A stretch of 64,000 nucleotides of DNA from Pedobacter boryungensis (GTDB lineage: Bacteria; Bacteroidota; Bacteroidia; Sphingobacteriales; Sphingobacteriaceae), in contig NZ_JABMKV010000004.1 in NCBI RefSeq assembly GCF_013204825.1, positions 98,267 through 162,266 on the forward strand, in the 5' to 3' direction. This document shows positions 54,694-64,000 of the stretch, in pieces. Below the pieces are notes generated by a model that did no database searches, was not told the origin of the DNA, and worked only from the letters and a program-made list of their open reading frames with translations. A program made the position numbers and the translations under genes. The first letter of the stretch is position 1, and every line of letters begins with the position of its first letter.

Positions 54694-55094
54694 TGAATTT
54701 ACGCAAAAGAAAAAAAGGTACAGTAGAGGTTCACACCTCTGCACTGAATGATATCATGTTCTTCTTGCTGCTGTTTTTTCTATTGGCTTCTGCAGTAGTA
54801 AATCCAACAGTTGTTAAGTTGTTGGTACCACAATCTTCAAGTGGTCAGCAATCTACCGCCAAAAAAGCAGTTACCGTAACTATTGATGATAATTTAAAAT
54901 ATACGATCAATAAAAAACCCGTTACCTTAACAGAATTGCAAACAGAATTAGAGAGATATCAAAAAATTGAACCAGATTTAACTGTAATTCTATATGTTGC
55001 ACGCAACGTCACTTATCAGGATGGATTTCAGGTATCTGATATTGCAAACAAAATGAAATTAAAGCTTGTTGTAGCTGTAGAGCCCAAAAAATAA
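54693..55094 (+). CDS. ExbD/TolR family protein
   Basis: A 133-residue protein with one N-terminal transmembrane helix (about 20-36, DIMFFLLLFFLLASAVV) carrying the essential Asp at residue 20 in LNDIMFF, and a periplasmic domain. It starts on the last base of exbB and ends on the first base of the TonB-like gene, so translation of all three is coupled. Confidence 0.95.
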   Translation: MNLRKRKKGTVEVHTSALNDIMFFLLLFFLLASAVVNPTVVKLLVPQSSSGQQSTAKKAVTVTIDDNLKYTINKKPVTLTELQTELERYQKIEPDLTVILYVARNVTYQDGFQVSDIANKMKLKLVVAVEPKK

Positions 55095-55909
55095 TGATGA
55101 CCACGAGCGAAGAAAATAATTATCCTAAAGCAATTGCAATATCTGCAGGGCTAATGGCTCTTCTTATTGCCTTGAGTTTTATTTGGGTTATTGGGGCATT
55201 TAAACCAGAAGAACCACCTGGCATGGGCGGTATGGTAGTTAATTACGGCACATCTGAAACAGGAATGGGGAACGATTATACAAGTATAGAGGAACCATCA
55301 ATGGATCCTAATGCTAATAATAAACTCCCTGATAAAGTTACGCCAGAACAAAAAGTAACCCCAACAACTTCATCAACAGTTGATGCCAAAGACGTACTTA
55401 CACAAAATTCAGAAGACGCTGTTGCTGTCAATACAAAAGCAACTAAAAATAACAATGCACCAACAAGTGCTACTGAAAACAAAACTGCGCAACCTACTAT
55501 TAACCCAAATGCACTTTACAAAGGCAATAAAAATAATGGCAAGGGACAAGGAGATGGTACAGGAACTACACCAGGTAACCAAGGTAGTATAAATGGAGAT
55601 CCTTTAGCTCCAAACTATGGTGATGGCGGTTCAGGAAATGGAAATACACCAATTCCACTTAGTAAATTTAATAACCTAGTTACACCAAAAGACGATGGTC
55701 AGCAAACCGGAAAAATCTCCATTAAAGCATTTTACAATAAAGAAGGAAGAATAACGAATGCACAAGTATATTTAAGAACATCTACATTAACAGATCCAGA
55801 ATTGCAAAAAAAATGCTTGCAAGCTGTGCTCAACTCATCATTATCAAAAAATGAAATTGGCGGAACTGATAGAAGTGGTATTGTTACCTTTTACTTTAAA
55901 GTAAATTAA
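55094..55909 (+). CDS. TonB-like energy transducer
   Basis: A 271-residue protein: short cytoplasmic N-terminus, one transmembrane helix (about 14-34), a long Asn/Thr/Pro/Gly-rich linker (about 45-195) and a small C-terminal domain (about 200-271, ISIKAFYNKEGRITNAQVYLR) of TonB type. The linker is rich in Asn and Gly where classical TonB has Pro-Lys repeats. It could transmit ExbBD energy to the plug-less barrel in the same operon; that is inference. Confidence 0.85.
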   Translation: MMTTSEENNYPKAIAISAGLMALLIALSFIWVIGAFKPEEPPGMGGMVVNYGTSETGMGNDYTSIEEPSMDPNANNKLPDKVTPEQKVTPTTSSTVDAKDVLTQNSEDAVAVNTKATKNNNAPTSATENKTAQPTINPNALYKGNKNNGKGQGDGTGTTPGNQGSINGDPLAPNYGDGGSGNGNTPIPLSKFNNLVTPKDDGQQTGKISIKAFYNKEGRITNAQVYLRTSTLTDPELQKKCLQAVLNSSLSKNEIGGTDRSGIVTFYFKVN

Positions 55910-55975
55910 TTTCCGTTAACTTTCATTACAATATTTAAATTCCATTTTCTTACCCTCAAATAACTTAACCTTTAC

Positions 55976-55983
55976 TATTTTTG
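55976..55983 (+). promoter_or_regulatory. -7 box of folC
   Basis: TATTTTTG is a consensus -7 box 18 bases before the ATG; no clear -33. Confidence 0.5.
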
Positions 55984-56001
55984 CGGTCTGTAATTAGCAA
56001 A

Positions 56002-57288
56002 ATGACCTACCAACAAACACTTGATTATCTGTACAGCAAACTCCCTATGTTTACGCGTGTAGGAGCAGTTGCTTTAAAAAAAGATTTACATAATACTCTA
56101 GCTTTGTGTGATAAATTAGATAATCCTCAACACAAATTTAAAAGCATTCATGTCGGCGGCACCAATGGAAAAGGCTCTACGTCTCACATGTTGGCAGCCA
56201 TTTTACAAAAAGCAGGCTACAAAACAGGTTTATACACCTCTCCTCACCTAAAAGATTTTAGAGAACGTATCCGTATCAACGGAAAAATGGTTTCCAAGCA
56301 ATATGTTAAAGATTTTGTAAAAAATCAGCAAGAAACCATTCAAGAAATTGAACCTTCTTTTTTTGAAGTTACCGTAGCAATGGCATTCGATTATTTCGCT
56401 AAAGAAAAAGTTGATATTGCTATAATCGAAGTTGGTTTAGGTGGTCGATTAGATTCTACAAACATCATTACACCAGAACTTTCTGTTATTACCAATATTA
56501 GTTTAGATCACACCAATATTTTAGGTGATACATTATTAGAAATTGCTACTGAAAAAGCAGGCATCATCAAAAAAAACATTCCAGTTGTCATAGGTGAAAA
56601 ACAAGCAGAAACTGAAGCTGTTTTTATCACCAAAGCTAAACTAGAAAATGCATCCATCAACTTTGCTGGCTCTTCTCTGCATATCGAAAATGCACATCAA
56701 AAAAAAGCGCATCTTATTGTTGATGTTTACAAAGAAGAAAAATTAATTTATACTAATCTAGCTTTAGATTTAACCGGAAGTTATCAATTAAAAAACATAC
56801 TCACAGTAATAGAAGCTATCCTTAAATTAAAAGAAATTGAATATAGCATACCAGATGAATCCATTTTTACAGCATTAAAAAATGTAAAAAAAATAACTGG
56901 TTTACAAGGTAGATGGCAAACCCTAAGTCAAAACCCACTAGTAATTTGTGATACCGGTCATAACAAAGCAGGCATTATAGAGGTAATGCAAAATATCAAA
57001 AATACACCACACAAAAATTTACATATAGTAATCGGTATGGTAAAAGACAAAGATATTTCAGGTGTACTAGCTTTATTCCCAACAAATGCTTCCTACTACT
57101 TTTGTCAACCAAATTTAGAAAGAGCACTACCTGTTAGCGAGCTAGCCAGCCAAGCCGCTACATTCGGTCTTAAAGGAAACACTTTCAATACAGTACAAGC
57201 AGCTTTTCAAAATGCAAAAAGCAAAGCAGAAGAAAAAGACTTAATATTTGTAGGAGGCTCCACCTTTGTTGTAGCAGAAATATTATAA
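56002..57288 (+). CDS. folC: Folylpolyglutamate synthase/dihydrofolate synthase
   Basis: A 428-residue Mur-ligase-like ATP enzyme that adds glutamate to folates. P-loop HVGGTNGKGSTSHMLAA near residue 45, TSPHLKDFRERIRI, IEVGLGGRLDSTN and ISLDHTNILGDTL are intact, with CDTGHNKAG in the C-terminal domain. I use the ATG at 56002; the upstream in-frame TTG overlaps the -7 box. It follows the TonB-like gene after 92 bases with its own promoter. Confidence 0.95.
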   Translation: MTYQQTLDYLYSKLPMFTRVGAVALKKDLHNTLALCDKLDNPQHKFKSIHVGGTNGKGSTSHMLAAILQKAGYKTGLYTSPHLKDFRERIRINGKMVSKQYVKDFVKNQQETIQEIEPSFFEVTVAMAFDYFAKEKVDIAIIEVGLGGRLDSTNIITPELSVITNISLDHTNILGDTLLEIATEKAGIIKKNIPVVIGEKQAETEAVFITKAKLENASINFAGSSLHIENAHQKKAHLIVDVYKEEKLIYTNLALDLTGSYQLKNILTVIEAILKLKEIEYSIPDESIFTALKNVKKITGLQGRWQTLSQNPLVICDTGHNKAGIIEVMQNIKNTPHKNLHIVIGMVKDKDISGVLALFPTNASYYFCQPNLERALPVSELASQAATFGLKGNTFNTVQAAFQNAKSKAEEKDLIFVGGSTFVVAEIL

Positions 57289-57359
57289 TAAAATCTAATA
57301 ATTTCACATTTACTTCACAATGAGATTGTTATTTTTACCGACAGTTAAACCTATTCATA

Positions 57360-59027
57360 ATGAGATTCAAATACCTTTTTTTTCTGTTCCTTCTAACTTC
57401 GTTTAGTTCAAGTTTTGCGCAAAAGTGGACCAAATCCGCAACTAACACTAATTACTCAGAAACTGTCGCCAGACCAAAATTAGTAGTAGGTATGGTAATA
57501 GACCAAATGCGTTGGGATTATCTATATCGTTTTTATAACCGCTATTCAAAAGGTGGTTTTAAACGCCTAATTAACGAGGGTTTCTCAGTCGAAAACACAT
57601 TTATACCCTATTTACCAACGCAAACAGCATGCGGTCATTCATCAATTTATACTGGCTCTGTTCCAGCTTTAAATGGGATAATTGCCAATTCATGGTACGA
57701 TCAAACATTAGGTAGAGATATGTATTGCACAGAAGATAAAGACGAAAAAACAGTTGGCAGCACTTCAAATGCAGGACAAATGTCTCCGAAAAACCTAAAA
57801 GTTAATACAATTACCGACGAGCTTCGCCTAGCAACAAATTTTCAAGGGAAAGTCATTAGTATTTCTTTAAAAGATCGTGGCTCAATCTTACCAGGAGGTC
57901 ATTCTGCTAATGCAGCATATTGGCACGATGGTCTTACTGGGAATTGGATTACAAGTACCCACTACATGAGCAACTTACCAAATTGGGTGACTGATTACAA
58001 TGCACAAAAAATTTCCGATAAATTCTTCAATCAAAACTGGAATACATTATATCCAATAAACACATATATCAATAGCGACTCAGATAACGTTACCTACGAA
58101 GGTAAATTCAATGGCGAAACTACTTCCTCATTCCCACATTTAACCAAACAATACGTTGGTAAAAATTACGAAATGATTAAAAGCTTGCCGTATGGAAATA
58201 CAATGACTGTAGATTTCGCAAAACTAGCTGTTCAAAATGAAAATTTAGGTAAAGATGCAATTACAGATTTTTTAGCAATTAGCTGCTCTGCAACAGATTA
58301 CGTAGGCCACCAATTCGGACCAAATTCTATAGAATTAGAAGATACCTATTTAAGATTAGATAAAGATATAGAAGAACTATTTAATTACTTAGATAAAACA
58401 GTTGGTAAAGGAAATTATTTGTTCTTCCTTTCGGCAGATCATGGAGTTGCTCATGCACCAGAATTTTTAAACAAAAATAATATTCCAGCAGAAAGATATA
58501 CTACAAGAGCAATAGTAAAGGGTATAGATTCCCTATTACAACAAAAATTTCAGCTTAATAAAGCTATTATCAATATCGCGAATGATCAAGTAATTTTCAA
58601 TCATAAAGTTATAGATAATAGCACTGTTGATTTTACTGCAGTAAAATCAACAGTTATCAACTACTTAAAAAAACAAAGGGGTGTAAGCAATGCAGTAGAT
58701 TTAAATAATTTGCAAAACACAACGTTACCTGACATATTAAAAACTAGATTAGAAAATGGATACAATCCAAAACTAAGTGGCGACATTCAAATTATAGGGA
58801 ACGCAGGTTGGTATAATTCCAGCTCCTCATCAGGCATTGGCCATGGTGGCTGGTATAATTACGACTCACATATTCCACTAGTATTTATGGGCTGGAAAGT
58901 AAAACCAGGCAAAACAAATGAAACGCACTACATGACAGATATTGCTGCAACTTTGGCTGCTATGTTACATATTCAAATGCCAAACGGTAGCATTGGCTCA
59001 CCAATAACAGAACTTACACATCAATAA
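57360..59027 (+). CDS. PafA-like alkaline phosphatase family protein
   Basis: A 555-residue protein with a signal peptide ending SSFAQK, so it is periplasmic or exported. The alkaline-phosphatase fold is clear: DQMRWDYLYRF near residue 48, the nucleophilic Thr in LPTQTACGHSSIYTGS, NSWYD, SLKDRGS, DYVGHQFGPNS and SADHGVAHAPEF for the zinc ligands, and GHGGWYNYDSHIPL. This pattern matches the phosphate-irrepressible PafA of Flavobacteriia, which releases phosphate from organic monoesters. Monocistronic. Confidence 0.9.
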   Translation: MRFKYLFFLFLLTSFSSSFAQKWTKSATNTNYSETVARPKLVVGMVIDQMRWDYLYRFYNRYSKGGFKRLINEGFSVENTFIPYLPTQTACGHSSIYTGSVPALNGIIANSWYDQTLGRDMYCTEDKDEKTVGSTSNAGQMSPKNLKVNTITDELRLATNFQGKVISISLKDRGSILPGGHSANAAYWHDGLTGNWITSTHYMSNLPNWVTDYNAQKISDKFFNQNWNTLYPINTYINSDSDNVTYEGKFNGETTSSFPHLTKQYVGKNYEMIKSLPYGNTMTVDFAKLAVQNENLGKDAITDFLAISCSATDYVGHQFGPNSIELEDTYLRLDKDIEELFNYLDKTVGKGNYLFFLSADHGVAHAPEFLNKNNIPAERYTTRAIVKGIDSLLQQKFQLNKAIINIANDQVIFNHKVIDNSTVDFTAVKSTVINYLKKQRGVSNAVDLNNLQNTTLPDILKTRLENGYNPKLSGDIQIIGNAGWYNSSSSSGIGHGGWYNYDSHIPLVFMGWKVKPGKTNETHYMTDIAATLAAMLHIQMPNGSIGSPITELTHQ

Positions 59028-59051
59028 AAAATATTTATTTTTCGAAAAGCA

Positions 59052-59092
59052 AAAGCAGGGCAACAAACAACGTTAGTCCTGCTTTCGTTTTT
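59052..59092 (+). terminator. Probable terminator after the PafA-like gene
   Basis: An 8-bp stem AAAGCAGG/CCTGCTTT with an 18-base loop, followed by CGTTTTT. The large loop makes it weaker than the others. Confidence 0.5.
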
Positions 59093-59150
59093 AGTCCTCA
59101 TTCCACTTCGTTACATTCCGGGCTATCCACTCAATCAGGTTTATATACGA
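59092..59150. repeat. Interspersed repeat fragment, reverse orientation
   Basis: On the minus strand this reads CCTGATTGAGTGGATAGCC, then GGAATGTAACGAAGTGG. It resembles the patch at 41202-41252 in opposite orientation. The match is partial and judged by eye. Confidence 0.35.
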
Positions 59151-59232
59151 AACCAATACAATTAACATAATTTGCAGATCGCAATTAATTGTATCTATTA
59201 AGCGATCAATGCTATCAATCACTAGTTTTTGC

Positions 59233-59240
59233 TAACTTTG
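59233..59240 (+). promoter_or_regulatory. -7 box of icmF
   Basis: TAACTTTG, a consensus -7 box 21 bases before the ATG. A GATCGC...GCGATC inverted repeat (59177-59207) lies just upstream and could be an operator. Confidence 0.55.
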
Positions 59241-59261
59241 CATACCAAATACAAAACCTTC

Positions 59262-62200
59262 ATGGAACAAATTCAAGTATATAAACCAAAAAATAAAATT
59301 CGTTTCGTTACCGCTGCCGCCCTTTTTGATGGTCATGATGCAACCATAAATATCATGCGTCGCATTCTCCAATCATCTGGAGCAGAAGTAATTCACTTGG
59401 GTCATAATCGTTCTGTAGAAGAAGTAGTAAATTGTGCCATTCAAGAAGATGTACAAGGTATTGCCATGACTTCTTACCAAGGAGGTCATATCGAATATTT
59501 TAAATACATGTATGACTTACTGCAAGAAAAAGGCGCAAAACATGTCAAAATATTTGCAGGTGGGGGTGGAGTAATTCTACCATCAGAAATAAAAGAATTG
59601 CAAGCATACGGCATTACAAAAATTTATTCACCAGATGATGGTCGAAAAATGGGTTTACAAGGCATGATAAATAACATGCTAGAACAGACTGATTTTATTA
59701 CAACTAAAGAAATCACAACAGAACTACAAAACATTCCTAATAAAGAAGTTAAAAGTATTGCATCCGCAATTACAGTTGCAGAAAATGATCCAGAGGGTGC
59801 ACAAAAATTCGTAAATGAATTAAAACAGTTAACACTAAAAAATCAAGCGCCAGTTCTAGGCATAACAGGTACAGGCGGCTCGGGAAAATCGTCGCTTGTA
59901 GATGAATTAGTAAGAAGATTTTTAATTGAAGTAAAAGATAAAACACTTGCTATTATTTCAGTAGATCCTTCTAAAAGAAAAACTGGCGGATCTTTATTAG
60001 GGGATAGAATTCGAATGAATGCCATAAACAATTCAAGAGTTTATATGCGTTCATTAGCTACTCGTCAAGCTAATTTGGCTCTCTCTAAAAACGTTCAAGA
60101 GAGTATAGATATTTGCAAAGCCGCAGGCTACGACTTAATTATCGTCGAAACATCAGGTATTGGACAATCAGATACAGAGATCACAGAACATTGCGATATT
60201 TCTTTATATGTGATGACTCCAGAATTTGGAGCTGCAACGCAATTAGAAAAAATTGACATGCTAGATTTTGCTGATCTAGTGGCGATCAATAAGTTCGATA
60301 AACGTGGTGCTTTAGATGCACTTCGAGATGTACGTAAACAATATAAACGGAATCATAATCTCTTTGATGCGAAGGATGAAGAAATTCCTGTTTATGGAAC
60401 GATGGCCTCTCAGTTTAACGATCCTGGAATGAATAATCTTTTTGTAGCCTTACTAAAAGGAATTAAAGAGAAAACCAAAGTAGATTTTATATCTGAAATG
60501 GAAATGACGGCTAGTCAATCTGAAAAGATTTACATCATTCCACCAGATCGTATTCGTTATCTGTCAGAAATTGCAGAGGCCAGCGAAACCTATAATGAAT
60601 GGGTAGACAAACAATGTAAAATTGCTAGAAAACTGTACCAACTTCAAGGTGTAATTGATTTTTCTAACGATTTTAAAAATATTAGTGAAGGATTAAAAGA
60701 CGCTTATACTTTTTTAGAAGAACAATTAGATGGAGAATGCAAACGTCTACTTCGACAATGGCCTGCTACAAAACAAAAGTATAAAGAACAGTTTTTTGTC
60801 TATAAAGTGCGTGATAAAGAGATTAAACAACCACTTTATTACAAGTCATTATCAAAATTACAAATTCCTAAGGTATCGCTACCTAGGTATGAAGATTGGG
60901 GAGACATTTTACGATGGTTGTTGACAGAAAATGTTCCAGGAGAATTTCCTTATGCAGCTGGTGTTTTTCCATTAAAACGTGAAGGAGAAGATCCAACACG
61001 CATGTTTGCTGGAGAAGGTGGACCAGAACGAACTAATAAACGTTTTCATTATGTGTCACTAGGCCAACCTGCACATCGTTTATCAACTGCATTTGATTCT
61101 GTTACTTTATACGGAGAAGATCCGCATATTCGCCCAGATATTTATGGCAAAATCGGTAATTCAGGTGTAAGTATTGCCACTTTAGATGATGCCAAAAAAC
61201 TATATTCTGGTTTTGATCTTTGTGCTCCATCAACCTCTGTTTCCATGACTATTAATGGACCAGCTCCTATGTTGTTGGGCTTTTTCATGAATGCAGCTAT
61301 TGATCAGCAATGTGAAAAATATATTATTGACAATGGATTAGAACAAGAGACCCAAGCTAAAATCAACCAAATATATAAAACAAAAGGAATTGAACGCCCT
61401 ACCTACCAAGGAGAATTACCACAAGGCAATAATGGCTTAGGCTTAATGTTACTGGGAGTTACAGGAGATGAAGTTTTACCAGCAGATGTATATGCTAAAA
61501 TTAAAGCGTATGCAATAAGTTCTGTTCGTGGAACTGTTCAAGCTGATATTTTAAAAGAAGATCAAGCCCAAAACACCTGCATTTTCTCTACAGAATTTGC
61601 CTTAAGAATGATGGGTGATATTCAAAAATACTTTATAGATGAAAAGGTACGCAATTTCTATTCAGTTTCTATTTCAGGTTATCACATTGCAGAAGCAGGC
61701 GCCAACCCCATTTCTCAATTAGCTTTCACATTAAGCAATGGTTTTACTTTTGTAGAATACTATTTAAGCCGTGGGATGAATATTGATGACTTTGCACCAA
61801 ATTTATCTTTCTTTTTCAGTAATGGTATCGACCCGGAGTATTCAGTAATTGGTCGTGTTGCTCGTAGAATATGGGCTAAAGCGATTAAAAACAAATATAA
61901 AGGAAATGATCGCTCACAAAAATTAAAATATCATATTCAAACTTCTGGTCGCTCTTTACATGCCCAAGAAATTGATTTCAATGATATAAGAACAACCTTA
62001 CAAGCTTTATATGCTATTTACGATAACTGTAATTCATTACATACCAATGCATATGATGAAGCAATTACAACACCAACAGAAGAATCGGTACGCAGAGCGA
62101 TGGCAATTCAATTGATTATTAATCGTGAATTGGGATTAGCAAAAAATGAAAATCCTTTGCAAGGCGCTTTTATCATTGAAGACTTAACTGACTTAGTTGA

Positions 62201-62627
62201 AGATGCTGTCCTAGCAGAATTTAAACGAATTAATGACCGTGGAGGTGTTTTAGGAGCTATGGAAACCATGTATCAAAGAGGAAAAATTCAAGAAGAAAGC
62301 CTGTATTATGAAACTTTAAAACATACAGGAGAATTTCCAATCGTTGGTGTAAACACCTTTCTAAATAAAAATGGTTCACCTACAATTGTGCCAGGTGAAG
62401 TAATTAGAGCTACCGAAGAAGAGAAACAATACCAGATAACTACACTTAAAGCTTTTCAAGAAAGAAATGCTACTAAAACTACACAAGCATTAAAAGAACT
62501 ACAAAAATCAGCTATTGCTGGCGATAATATTTTTGAGCAACTAATGGAAGTCTGTAAAATTTGTTCATTAGGGCAAATTAGTAAAGCACTTTATGAAGTT
62601 GGCGGTCAATATCGCAGAAATATGTAA
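59262..62627 (+). CDS. icmF: Fused isobutyryl-CoA mutase (IcmF)
   Basis: A 1121-residue B12-dependent mutase fused to its G-protein chaperone. Order: B12-binding domain (about 10-140, [15 protein letters not shown] with the cobalt-ligand His), MeaB-like GTPase (Walker [40 protein letters not shown]), a linker, and the mutase barrel ([43 protein letters not shown]). It interconverts isobutyryl- and butyryl-CoA, and related substrates. I take the ATG at 59262; the frame open from 59229 adds 11 residues. Confidence 0.94.
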   Translation: MEQIQVYKPKNKIRFVTAAALFDGHDATINIMRRILQSSGAEVIHLGHNRSVEEVVNCAIQEDVQGIAMTSYQGGHIEYFKYMYDLLQEKGAKHVKIFAGGGGVILPSEIKELQAYGITKIYSPDDGRKMGLQGMINNMLEQTDFITTKEITTELQNIPNKEVKSIASAITVAENDPEGAQKFVNELKQLTLKNQAPVLGITGTGGSGKSSLVDELVRRFLIEVKDKTLAIISVDPSKRKTGGSLLGDRIRMNAINNSRVYMRSLATRQANLALSKNVQESIDICKAAGYDLIIVETSGIGQSDTEITEHCDISLYVMTPEFGAATQLEKIDMLDFADLVAINKFDKRGALDALRDVRKQYKRNHNLFDAKDEEIPVYGTMASQFNDPGMNNLFVALLKGIKEKTKVDFISEMEMTASQSEKIYIIPPDRIRYLSEIAEASETYNEWVDKQCKIARKLYQLQGVIDFSNDFKNISEGLKDAYTFLEEQLDGECKRLLRQWPATKQKYKEQFFVYKVRDKEIKQPLYYKSLSKLQIPKVSLPRYEDWGDILRWLLTENVPGEFPYAAGVFPLKREGEDPTRMFAGEGGPERTNKRFHYVSLGQPAHRLSTAFDSVTLYGEDPHIRPDIYGKIGNSGVSIATLDDAKKLYSGFDLCAPSTSVSMTINGPAPMLLGFFMNAAIDQQCEKYIIDNGLEQETQAKINQIYKTKGIERPTYQGELPQGNNGLGLMLLGVTGDEVLPADVYAKIKAYAISSVRGTVQADILKEDQAQNTCIFSTEFALRMMGDIQKYFIDEKVRNFYSVSISGYHIAEAGANPISQLAFTLSNGFTFVEYYLSRGMNIDDFAPNLSFFFSNGIDPEYSVIGRVARRIWAKAIKNKYKGNDRSQKLKYHIQTSGRSLHAQEIDFNDIRTTLQALYAIYDNCNSLHTNAYDEAITTPTEESVRRAMAIQLIINRELGLAKNENPLQGAFIIEDLTDLVEDAVLAEFKRINDRGGVLGAMETMYQRGKIQEESLYYETLKHTGEFPIVGVNTFLNKNGSPTIVPGEVIRATEEEKQYQITTLKAFQERNATKTTQALKELQKSAIAGDNIFEQLMEVCKICSLGQISKALYEVGGQYRRNM

Positions 62628-62638
62628 TCAGATATAAC

Positions 62639-62686
62639 TTATAATAAAAAAGGCTAGATGAATTCATCTAGCCTTTTTTATTATAA
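62639..62686. terminator. 48-bp perfect palindrome, bidirectional terminator
   Basis: The two 24-base halves (62639-62662 and 62663-62686) are exact reverse complements, with GAATTC at the centre. The AAAAAAGGCTAGATGAA arm followed by a T run makes a strong terminator on both strands between the convergent icmF and desaturase genes. Confidence 0.9.
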
Positions 62687-62697
62687 TCTTTAGAAAG

Positions 62698-63678
62698 TTA
62701 AGCATTAATCCAGCTAAACTTGTATTCCATTGTTGGATTTTTCATTCGTTCAGCAACACGCAATAAACGTGAAGGTAAATTCATTACATAATCTCTAGCT
62801 TTCTCTCCAGCCTCATTCAAGTCTTGAATACTATCAATTTTCCACTCTTCAATTAATTGTTGCATAATTTCAACGTAGTCAACAGCTGTATATACACCTA
62901 AACGTTGTGCTGCATCAGTAAAATGACCAAAAGTTTGACCAATCTTCATTCCCATTTCACGTAAAAAATGAGCTGGCATCACAATTTTCTTACGCATCAT
63001 ATCTTCAAACGCAATCATCGCTTCACTAGGATCTACTTCAAATATCTTAGACATGAAATCTTTATAAGCTTTTGCATGACGAGCCTCATCAGAAGCAATA
63101 ACTCCACACATTTTAGATAACAAAGTATCACCATCTTTCTTAGCTAAAGATGCAACTCTCCTATGTGATATATTGGTTGCTAATTCCTGAAAACTAGTGT
63201 AAATAAAATTACGATAAGGATCATGTCCAGTACCAATATCAAATCCATCAGCAATTAAATATTGAGTAGAAATTTCCATTTGACGCATGTCAACTCTACC
63301 AGAAAGATATAAATATTTATTCAATAGATCTCCATGACGATTTTCTTCTGCTGTCCAGTTTCGATTCCATCTAACCCATCCACCTTCTTCATCACGAGAA
63401 ATATCATCCATTGTCATTAACCATGATTCATAGGTAGGTAAAGCTTCTTCAGTGATGGTATCACCAATTAACACTGCAACTAAATCATAAGAAAGATCTT
63501 TGGCATTCTCTTTTAATATTTTAATATCTTGATAAAAAGATTCACTAGTAGAATCTGGCAAAAAATCGGAAGGTTGCCAATTGGTATCTATAGGTTTCAA
63601 ATAGGTAGGCATCATTTTAAGCATATATTTCTCAACATGCGCTAATACTTCCTTTCTTGATCCAAAATTGATTTTCAT
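62698..63678 (-). CDS. Acyl-ACP desaturase (fatty acid desaturase type 2)
   Basis: A 326-residue soluble di-iron enzyme that inserts a double bond into acyl-ACP. The iron ligands are visible in EENRHGDLL and DEARHAKAY, with FIYTSFQELATNISHRRVA between them. Length and motif order match the plant/bacterial type-2 family. The gene has its own promoter (63697-63704) and converges on icmF across a perfect palindrome. Confidence 0.95.
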   Translation of the reverse strand: MKINFGSRKEVLAHVEKYMLKMMPTYLKPIDTNWQPSDFLPDSTSESFYQDIKILKENAKDLSYDLVAVLIGDTITEEALPTYESWLMTMDDISRDEEGGWVRWNRNWTAEENRHGDLLNKYLYLSGRVDMRQMEISTQYLIADGFDIGTGHDPYRNFIYTSFQELATNISHRRVASLAKKDGDTLLSKMCGVIASDEARHAKAYKDFMSKIFEVDPSEAMIAFEDMMRKKIVMPAHFLREMGMKIGQTFGHFTDAAQRLGVYTAVDYVEIMQQLIEEWKIDSIQDLNEAGEKARDYVMNLPSRLLRVAERMKNPTMEYKFSWINA

Positions 63679-63696
63679 CGTTTTTTATTTAAGCCA

Positions 63697-63704
63697 CAAA
63701 TATA
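63697..63704 (-). promoter_or_regulatory. -7 box of the acyl-ACP desaturase gene
   Basis: On the minus strand this reads TATATTTG, a consensus -7 box 18 bases before the ATG. No clear -33. Confidence 0.6.
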
Positions 63705-63901
63705 CGCATTAACCCTTGCTTAGCCTTAGTTTATTTGTAATAAATGCGTTTAGCTGGCCTAAAACATTACTAACTAGTAAAAATGAAGATTTTTATTCTG
63801 ATAATAAACAGGAAGTGATAAAAGGAGTAAACAAATACCACTTTTGTCTTTAATGACTAAATAACAATAATCTAATTTGATTATTGGATTTTAATAAAAC
63901 A

Positions 63902-63934
63902 AGAAAGCCCTGCAGCGTTAGCTACAGGGCTTCT
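63902..63934 (-). terminator. rRNA operon terminator
   Basis: On the minus strand, AGCCCTGTAGC pairs with GCTGCAGGGCT (one wobble) around TAAC, then CTTGTTTTATT. It lies directly downstream of the 5S 3' end. Confidence 0.85.
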
Positions 63935-63937
63935 TTA

Positions 63938-64000
63938 GGATCTGGCACCGACCTACTCTCCCACATGTTACTGCAGTACCATCGGCTCTGGCGGGCTTAA
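63938..64000 (-). rRNA. rrf: 5S ribosomal RNA, 3' part
   Basis: Read on the minus strand, the segment holds the conserved 3' half of 5S rRNA, including GCCGATGGTACTGC, GTGGGAGAGTAGGTCGG and the 3' end TGCCAGATCC. About 63 of roughly 110 bases are inside the window; the 5' part and, presumably, 23S and 16S lie beyond the right edge. An intrinsic terminator follows at 63902-63934. The exact 3' end is uncertain by a few bases. Confidence 0.92.

Overview
This AT-rich window looks like ordinary core chromosome of a Bacteroidota bacterium, most likely family Sphingobacteriaceae (Pedobacter-like). The clues are the promoter style (TAnnTTTG -7 boxes, few Shine-Dalgarno sites), Bacteroidota-restricted families (DUF4294, DUF4783, DUF6588, HU-CCDC81/SPOR, IcmF, PafA-type phosphatase), a lysine 6-aminotransferase, and many intergenic GTCAT-type palindromes. 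The genus is inferred from gene content only. I saw no phage, insertion sequence, CRISPR array or defence island.

Layout. 0-6.4 kb: a NamZ-like lipoprotein, a 1.5-kb gene-free island of structured repeats, a small Lys-rich ORF, panE, topoisomerase IB and fmt. 6.4-15.6 kb: a PabC-like aminotransferase with an RluA pseudouridine synthase, a DUF6588 protein, a PLP desulfhydrase/deaminase, a serine hydrolase, lat, and a bshB1-GPx-DUF4294 operon on the minus strand. 15.7-23.5 kb: rsh (ppGpp), a Fur-family regulator, purA, a hybrid histidine kinase and pabB. 23.5-28.7 kb: an M48 lipoprotein and plsY-nadC-DUF4783 on the minus strand, then gpmI plus a small lipoprotein. 28.7-31.2 kb: a self-contained cassette (ArsR regulator, SRPBCC, DoxX, YdeI-like, DUF4256) behind two near-identical operators. 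31.3-45.8 kb: housekeeping and envelope genes (TPR, lon, LpxR-like, arfB, ferritin, cmk, DUF1080, GNAT, TPM, SH3, rpsA, GH20, DCC). 46.3-47.8 kb: pyrR-pyrB. 48-55.9 kb: a six-gene trans-envelope cluster (large TPR protein, plug-less TonB-box barrel, HU-CCDC81/SPOR protein, ExbB, ExbD, TonB-like), then folC. 57.4-63.7 kb: a PafA-like phosphatase, the fused mutase icmF and an acyl-ACP desaturase. The right edge holds the 3' part of a 5S rRNA gene on the minus strand, so an rRNA operon lies just outside.

The genes with an obvious joint role are the ExbBD-TonB/SPOR/barrel/TPR cluster (a probable proton-motive-force-driven envelope machine), the ArsR cassette, pyrR-pyrB, and the bacillithiol-deacetylase/thiol-peroxidase pair. 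pabB and the PabC-like gene could both serve folate synthesis, with folC acting later, but they are far apart.

The best candidates for something undescribed are non-coding. Three tandem units at 1.5-2.6 kb contain a hairpin whose stem differs between units with full compensation, while its six-base loop and a downstream complement to that loop stay fixed (a potential pseudoknot). A wider family of GTCAT-flanked hairpins has interchangeable stems. A set of four 11-base direct repeats lies upstream of pyrR. The arsR promoter has a palindromic operator that fills the spacer between its -33 and -7 boxes.
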